NCBI GenBank assembly: GCA_014804905.1
Contig: JAAUYX010000089.1
Coordinates: 3,053 to 13,020 of the forward strand
DNA: 9,968 nt
From: Desulfovibrio sp.
GTDB lineage: Bacteria; Desulfobacterota; Desulfovibrionia; Desulfovibrionales; Desulfovibrionaceae
Direction of reading: 5' to 3'
Part shown: piece after piece, positions 6,359 through 9,968 of the stretch
How positions within the stretch are numbered: the first letter of the stretch is position 1
Layout: the number at the start of each line of letters is the position of its first letter
Program-made: the position numbers and the translations under genes
The notes under the pieces: generated by a model
What the model was told of the DNA's origin: nothing
Database searches by the model: none
What the model saw: only the letters and a program-made list of their open reading frames with translations

Positions 6359-7066
6359 ATGACACCTGGACACGAGCCCGAAGCGCGTCTCCCGGAGCGG
6401 GAAGCAGCGGCCGCAGGCGACGACGCCGGGGAAACGGCTGCGGAAGCGCCGGATGAGGCGGAAGCGCCGGAAGCGACGGCAAGGCCCGTCACGCCGCGGC
6501 GCCGGGCGCGCCTGCGGGAAGTGCTCTCGCAGCGCCAGCCCGACCTTACCCTGGTGCTCGCCAATATCCACGACCCGCACAATGTTTCCGCCATTTACCG
6601 CTCGTGCGACGCCTTCGGCGTGGCGCGGGTGCACCTCTACTACACCAATACGCCCTTTCCGGCGCTGGGGCGGAAAAGCTCGGCCTCGGCGCGCAAATGG
6701 GTGGAAAGCGAGCGCCACCGCGACCGGGAGGCCCTCTTCGCGGCCCTGCGCGGCCAGGGGATGCAGGTGCTCGCCACGTCCTGCTCGCCCGAGGCGCGGC
6801 CCCTGCGCGACTGGAATTTTCTCCGGCCCACGGCCGTCATCCTCGGCAACGAGCACGAAGGCGTGGACGAGTCCCTGCTGGCGGAGGCCGACGGCCGCCT
6901 CTATATCCCCATGCACGGCATGATCCAGAGTTTCAACGTCTCCGTGGCGGCGGCCATCATCCTCGCCGAGGCCGCGCGCCAGCGCGAGGCCGCGGGCTGG
7001 TACGCCACGCCGCGCCTGGACGACGAAACGCTTGAGGCGACCCTGGCCGACTGGCTGCAACGCTGA
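6359..7066 (+). CDS. trmH: tRNA (guanosine(18)-2'-O)-methyltransferase TrmH
   Basis: This is a 235-residue SPOUT (SpoU) methyltransferase that would use S-adenosylmethionine to 2'-O-methylate G18 in the tRNA D-loop. Motif 1 is 'HDPHNVSAIYRSCDAFGV' (71-88) with the catalytic Arg at 81. Motif 2 is ILGNEHEGV (161-169). Motif 3 is 'IPMHGMIQSFNVSVAAAI' (183-200), forming the trefoil knot and cofactor site. The flanking 'LSQRQPDLTLVL' before motif 1 and 'GQGMQVLAT' match E. coli TrmH, separating it from the rRNA enzyme RlmB. Residues 1-45 are an Ala/Glu/Pro-rich, probably disordered extension not typical of TrmH. The ATG at 6359 has AGGAG exactly 6 nt upstream; the ATG at 6353, two codons earlier, is served less well by GGAG at 6344-6347, but cannot be excluded. 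The frame is open further back to 6149 without a supported start. The gene is followed by a hairpin terminator. Confidence 0.92.
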   Translation: MTPGHEPEARLPEREAAAAGDDAGETAAEAPDEAEAPEATARPVTPRRRARLREVLSQRQPDLTLVLANIHDPHNVSAIYRSCDAFGVARVHLYYTNTPFPALGRKSSASARKWVESERHRDREALFAALRGQGMQVLATSCSPEARPLRDWNFLRPTAVILGNEHEGVDESLLAEADGRLYIPMHGMIQSFNVSVAAAIILAEAARQREAAGWYATPRLDDETLEATLADWLQR

Positions 7067-7077
7067 GGGGCCGGGCA

Positions 7078-7098
7078 CCCGCGCTGCCGCGGGGTTTT
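7078..7098 (+). terminator. Short intrinsic terminator after trmH
   Basis: CCCGCG (7078-7083) and CGCGGG (7088-7093) form a perfect GC stem around a 4-nt loop, followed by G and four T's. It starts 11 nt after the trmH stop and separates it from the convergent methyltransferase gene. The T-tract is short, so termination may be incomplete; no T-tract exists for the opposite strand. Confidence 0.6.
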
Positions 7099-7114
7099 GG
7101 CGGCGCCACATCGG

Positions 7115-7951
7115 TCAATGCGTGACCCAGTTCACCGGAATATCCCGGAACCTCTCCCGCATGGTCTCTATGGCGTCCCTGTTGTTGTCCACGAGGATGC
7201 AGTCGCGCCCCAGGGCATGGGCCGCCTCGCCCAGTGTGCCGCTGCCCGCGAAAAAGTCACAGAGCATGTCACCGGGGCGCGAATGGACGCGCACGATGCG
7301 GGTGATGATGCCGAGCGGCTTTTGCGTGGCATAGCCCGTTTTTTCGCGGCCGTTGGGGCTCACGATGGTGTGCCACCAGACATCGGTGGGCGTTTTGCCG
7401 CGCGCCGCCTTTTCCGCCCCCACCAGGCCGGGAGCCATGTAGGGAATGCGGTCCATTTCCTCATAATTAAAAGTGTAGTTTTCCGGGTCCCTGGCGTACC
7501 AGAGGATGGTATCGTGCTTGGCGGGCCACTTCCTTTTGGAACGGCCGCCATAGTCATAGGCCCAGATGATCTCGTTCATGAAGGAATCGCGGCCGAAGAT
7601 GGAATCCAGCAGCACCTTGCAATAATGGATCTCCCGGTAGTCCAGGTGGAAGAACAGGGAGCCGTGCGGCTTCAATATCCTGTGCGCGTGGATGAGGCGC
7701 TGTTCAATAAAGTCCAGAAAGTCGTCAAACTTGTCCGCGTAGCCCTTTGTTCCCAGTTTGACGGTCCTGTAGGTCCTGCCCTTGAAGCCCACGCGGTCCC
7801 CGTCCTCGGCGGCCACGGTCCTGAGCCGGGTGCGCTTCTGGGTTTTTCCCGTATTGAAGGGCGGGTCGATATAGATGAGGTCCGCGCAATGCGCGGGCAG
7901 ACTTTCCAGCACGCGGAGATTGTCGGCAAAATAGACGGTGAGGGAGGACAC
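7115..7951 (-). CDS. Orphan site-specific DNA methyltransferase, probable N6-adenine, beta-type
   Basis: This is a 278-residue protein of the N6_N4_Mtase family (PF01555). The catalytic motif IV, 'YIDPPFNTGKTQKRTR' with DPPF at residues 29-32, comes first. The S-adenosylmethionine-binding motif I, 'DFFAGSGTLGEAA' (232-244), comes near the C-terminus. This order defines the beta class. DPPF rather than S/TPPY suggests adenine-N6 methylation. The section between, including the basic 'RSKRKWPAKHDTILWYARD' segment and 'DVWWHTIVSPNGREKTGYATQKPLGI', holds the remaining motifs and target recognition; the target site cannot be read out. No restriction enzyme gene is adjacent, so it is an orphan in this window. 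The GTG at 7951 is chosen: AGGGG lies 6 nt upstream and homology begins there. The GTG at 7999 would overlap uvrC and has no ribosome-binding site. The gene starts 16 nt after the uvrC stop, pointing to cotranscription. Confidence 0.88.
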   Translation of the reverse strand: MSSLTVYFADNLRVLESLPAHCADLIYIDPPFNTGKTQKRTRLRTVAAEDGDRVGFKGRTYRTVKLGTKGYADKFDDFLDFIEQRLIHAHRILKPHGSLFFHLDYREIHYCKVLLDSIFGRDSFMNEIIWAYDYGGRSKRKWPAKHDTILWYARDPENYTFNYEEMDRIPYMAPGLVGAEKAARGKTPTDVWWHTIVSPNGREKTGYATQKPLGIITRIVRVHSRPGDMLCDFFAGSGTLGEAAHALGRDCILVDNNRDAIETMRERFRDIPVNWVTH

Positions 7952-7967
7952 GCGTGGCCCCTGCTGC

Positions 7968-9851
7968 CTAGCCGCCCGCCAGGCGGCGCAGTTTTTCACG
8001 CAGGCTCGCGGCCTTGGCCGGACCCACGCCGGGGAGCTCGCGCAGTTCCGCCTCGCTGGCGGCGCTCATGGCCTCCACGCTGCCAAAGCGGTCCCAGAGC
8101 AGGCGCGCCGTGGCCGGCCCCACGCCCGGAAGCCGCATGAGCTCGCCCGAAAGCGCGGCCCCGCGCCGCGCGCGGCGGTGACGCCCAATGGCGAAACGGT
8201 GCGTGGCGTCGCGCACCTGCTGCAAAAAGAGCAGTTCCGGGCTGCCCTCGCGCAGGGGCAGCGGATTGACCCGGCCGGGCACGAAGATGCGGTCCGCCAC
8301 ATTGCCCGCGCGGCGGTCGGCATGGCCGTCCTCGTCGCGGGCCTTGGCGATGGCCGCCAGCGGAAAGAGGCCCTCCTCCCCGGCTTCGGTGAGCGCCCGG
8401 CCCACGGCCGTGAGCTGGCCGCGGCCGCCGTCGATGAGCAGAAGGTCGGGCCAGGGGGGGCCGCTCTCGAGGCGGCGCGCCACCCAGGCGTGGAGCGTGG
8501 CATAGTCGTCCGCGCTGTCCGGCATGGAATAGATGCGGTAGTCCTCCTTCGCGGGGCGGCCGTCCACATAGACCACCATGCCCACGCGCGTCTGCTTGCC
8601 GCCCGTGTGCGACACGTCCACGCACTCGACGCGACCGGGCGCCTCGGGGAGGCCGAGCGCCTTGCCCACGCGGGCCAGCAGGGCCTCGCCCTCCTGTCCG
8701 CGCCTGCGCCGCGCCTCCTCCCTGGCATTGGAGGCCGCCATATCAACGAGCTGGTTGTCCGCCGTGTTCTGTGGCGCGACCACGCGCACCGGGCCGCCGC
8801 GCCGCTCGGAGAGCGCCTGCTCCAGCACGGCGCGGCCGTCCGGGGTATCGTCCGCGGCGTTTCCCCCTGGCGTTTCCTCATCCTCTTCCCCGGCGAGCAT
8901 GTCCGGCGGCAGCCACGGCACAAGGATGCGCGGCGGCGGCGTCACCGTGCCGTAAAACTGGGAGAGGAAGGAGGACAGAAGTTCCGGCGCGTCCTCAAAA
9001 CTCAGGCCGGGCCAGAAAAAGGTGCGGCCGTCCGTGACCGCGCCGTTGCGCACAAAGACGACGCCGAGGCCGAGGCCCTTTTCCACCTCAGCGAGGCCGA
9101 TGGCGTCCATGTCCCCGCCCGCGGGCAGGATGGCGGCCTGCCGCTCCACGGTGCGCTCCACGGCGGTGATCTGGTCGCGCAGGCGCGCGGCGCGCTCGAA
9201 CTCCAGTTCTTCCGCAGCGGCCTCCATTTCGGCGCGCAAGGTGCGCAGGAGCGGCCCGGCGCGGCCCTCGAGGATAGCGCACACGCGCTCCACCGCCACA
9301 CGGTATTGCTCGGGCGAGACATCGCCCATGCAGGGCGCCGGGCACTGGCCCATGTGGTGGTAGAGGCAGGGGCGCACGCGGTTATGCATGGCCCTGTCCG
9401 AGCAGCGGCGCAGGCCGAAGGCGCGGTGGATGAGCTTCCACGTTTCGCGGGCCGCCTGCGCCGAGGTGAAAGGCCCGAAATAGCGCGCCCCGTCGCGGCG
9501 GGCGTTGCGCACGATTTCGAGGCGCGGGAAGGGCTGCTTCACGTCCAGCCTGAAGAGCACATACTGCTTGTCGTCGCGCAGCACGATATTGTAGCGCGGG
9601 CGATATTTCTTGATGAGGCTCGCTTCGAGGAGCAGCGCCTCCTTTTCGGTGGTGGTGGTGAGAAAGTCGAGGCTGTGCGCGTGGGCGAGCATGGCCCGCG
9701 TCTTGACCGGGAGCCCCTCGGGCCGGAAATAGGAGAGCACGCGCCGCCTGAGCACGCGCGCCTTGCCCACATAGATGACCCGGCCACGGGCATCCTTGTA
9801 GAGATACACGCCGGGTGTGAGCGGGATGGTTGCGGGGTCTGGCCTCTCCAT
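7968..9851 (-). CDS. uvrC: Excinuclease ABC subunit C
   Basis: This is a 627-residue UvrC, the dual-incision endonuclease of UvrABC nucleotide-excision repair. The N-terminal GIY-YIG domain has Tyr16 and Tyr27 in 'GVYLYKDARGRVIYVGKA' and the metal-binding Glu76 in 'EALLLEASLIKKY', for the 3' incision. Cysteines 150, 162, 170 and 174 ('RPCLYHHMGQCPAPC') form the conserved Cys cluster reported as a [4Fe-4S] site in UvrC. A UVR domain at about 205-240 binds UvrB. The RNase-H-like domain for the 5' incision shows Asp412 in VDVSHTGGK, Asp474 in LLIDGGRGQL and His551 in RDATHRFAI. Two helix-hairpin-helix motifs (LPGVGPATARLL and LPGVGPAKAASL) close the protein. An acidic low-complexity insert lies at about 320-340. 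The ATG at 9851 has AGGA 7 nt upstream; a GTG at 9857 is possible but poorly spaced. It is probably cotranscribed with the DNA methyltransferase. Confidence 0.97.
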   Translation of the reverse strand: MERPDPATIPLTPGVYLYKDARGRVIYVGKARVLRRRVLSYFRPEGLPVKTRAMLAHAHSLDFLTTTTEKEALLLEASLIKKYRPRYNIVLRDDKQYVLFRLDVKQPFPRLEIVRNARRDGARYFGPFTSAQAARETWKLIHRAFGLRRCSDRAMHNRVRPCLYHHMGQCPAPCMGDVSPEQYRVAVERVCAILEGRAGPLLRTLRAEMEAAAEELEFERAARLRDQITAVERTVERQAAILPAGGDMDAIGLAEVEKGLGLGVVFVRNGAVTDGRTFFWPGLSFEDAPELLSSFLSQFYGTVTPPPRILVPWLPPDMLAGEEDEETPGGNAADDTPDGRAVLEQALSERRGGPVRVVAPQNTADNQLVDMAASNAREEARRRRGQEGEALLARVGKALGLPEAPGRVECVDVSHTGGKQTRVGMVVYVDGRPAKEDYRIYSMPDSADDYATLHAWVARRLESGPPWPDLLLIDGGRGQLTAVGRALTEAGEEGLFPLAAIAKARDEDGHADRRAGNVADRIFVPGRVNPLPLREGSPELLFLQQVRDATHRFAIGRHRRARRGAALSGELMRLPGVGPATARLLWDRFGSVEAMSAASEAELRELPGVGPAKAASLREKLRRLAGG

Positions 9852-9857
9852 GCCCAC

Positions 9858-9886
9858 ATCCTACGCGCGCAAGCCCCGGCTGCCAA
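9858..9886 (-). promoter_or_regulatory. Candidate uvrC promoter lying directly on the start codon
   Basis: On the minus strand TTGGCA (9886-9881, five of six matches) and TAGGAT (9863-9858, four of six) are separated by 17 nt. The expected start of transcription, about 7 nt after the -10, falls on the ATG at 9851, which would give a leaderless mRNA. The -10 also contains the AGGA that I use as ribosome-binding site, so only one of the two readings is likely to be right. Confidence 0.45.
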
Positions 9887-9893
9887 GGGCGGC

Positions 9894-9922
9894 TTGCGTT
9901 GCCCGGCGCTGGAGCCTATCCT
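9894..9922 (+). promoter_or_regulatory. Candidate rightward promoter at the right edge
   Basis: TTGCGT (9894-9899) and TATCCT (9917-9922) are spaced by 17 nt, with three and four of six matches to consensus. It would start a transcript about 35 nt before the possible ATG at 9964. It is weak, but spacing and orientation fit a gene running out of the window. Confidence 0.3.
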
Positions 9923-9963
9923 CACCTTGCGGGCGCGTGCGCGCCACAACTCACGGAGCGGCC

Positions 9964-9968
9964 ATGTT
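9964..9968 (+). CDS. Possible start of a rightward gene (only 5 nt visible)
   Basis: An ATG lies at 9964-9966, preceded by GGAG at 9955-9958 with 5-nt spacing, and a weak promoter lies further upstream. Only the start codon and two bases are inside the window, so nothing can be said about the product. The layout implies a gene divergent from uvrC. Confidence 0.35.

Noticed and set aside
8066..8923. 285-codon minus-strand frame overlapping uvrC in another phase
   Set aside because: Arg/Ala/Ser-rich shadow; the uvrC phase in the same place contains the nuclease and HhH motifs.
9866..9885. Possible sigma-54 promoter upstream of uvrC (TGGCA ... TTGC on the minus strand)
   Set aside because: The GG and GC elements are 12 nt apart rather than the required 10, so the sigma-70-like reading fits better.
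1..9968. CRISPR arrays, tRNA/rRNA genes, insertion sequences, att sites
   Set aside because: No regularly spaced repeats, no tRNA-like cloverleaf, no transposase motif and no terminal repeats were seen on reading both strands.

Overview
The window is a G+C-rich, densely packed chromosomal segment from a Gram-negative bacterium. An outer membrane is implied by the TamB-type protein at the left edge. Codon use is strongly G/C-ending in every gene. The mix of protein families reminds me of Desulfovibrio-like Desulfobacterota. That placement is an impression from family resemblance, not something the sequence proves. There is no tRNA, rRNA, CRISPR array, insertion sequence or phage gene here, and no gene-free stretch longer than about 200 bases.

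Layout, left to right. (1) Positions 1-3196, + strand: the C-terminal half of tamB (envelope biogenesis), a YjaB-type GNAT acetyltransferase starting at a GTG 30 nt after the tamB stop, and a TetR-family regulator 50 nt further on. This looks like one transcription unit. (2) Positions 3197-3977, + strand: an unusually AT-rich promoter with an operator-like dyad, a flavodoxin-fold NAD(P)H/FMN oxidoreductase and a strong intrinsic terminator. The TetR protein just upstream is the natural candidate regulator of this gene. (3) Positions 3988-6167, - strand: an NhaD/ArsB-superfamily ion transporter followed by a maltose/galactoside-type sugar O-acetyltransferase, with a GC-rich hairpin between them. 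(4) Positions 6168-7098, + strand: trmH (tRNA Gm18 2'-O-methyltransferase), divergent from the transporter. Its leader has two mutually exclusive stems, and a short hairpin terminator follows the gene. (5) Positions 7115-9851, - strand: uvrC (nucleotide-excision repair) followed 16 nt later by an orphan beta-class DNA adenine methyltransferase. The last ~110 bases hold a promoter region between uvrC and what may be the start codon of a rightward gene at the right edge.

Most of the content is housekeeping: outer-membrane assembly, tRNA modification, DNA repair and ion homeostasis. I see no gene cluster that amounts to a new multi-gene system. The points most worth a second look are the orphan DNA methyltransferase coupled to uvrC, the AT-rich operator in front of the cysteine-bearing flavoprotein with its TetR neighbour, the possible attenuator before trmH, and the uvrC promoter whose predicted start site falls on the start codon.
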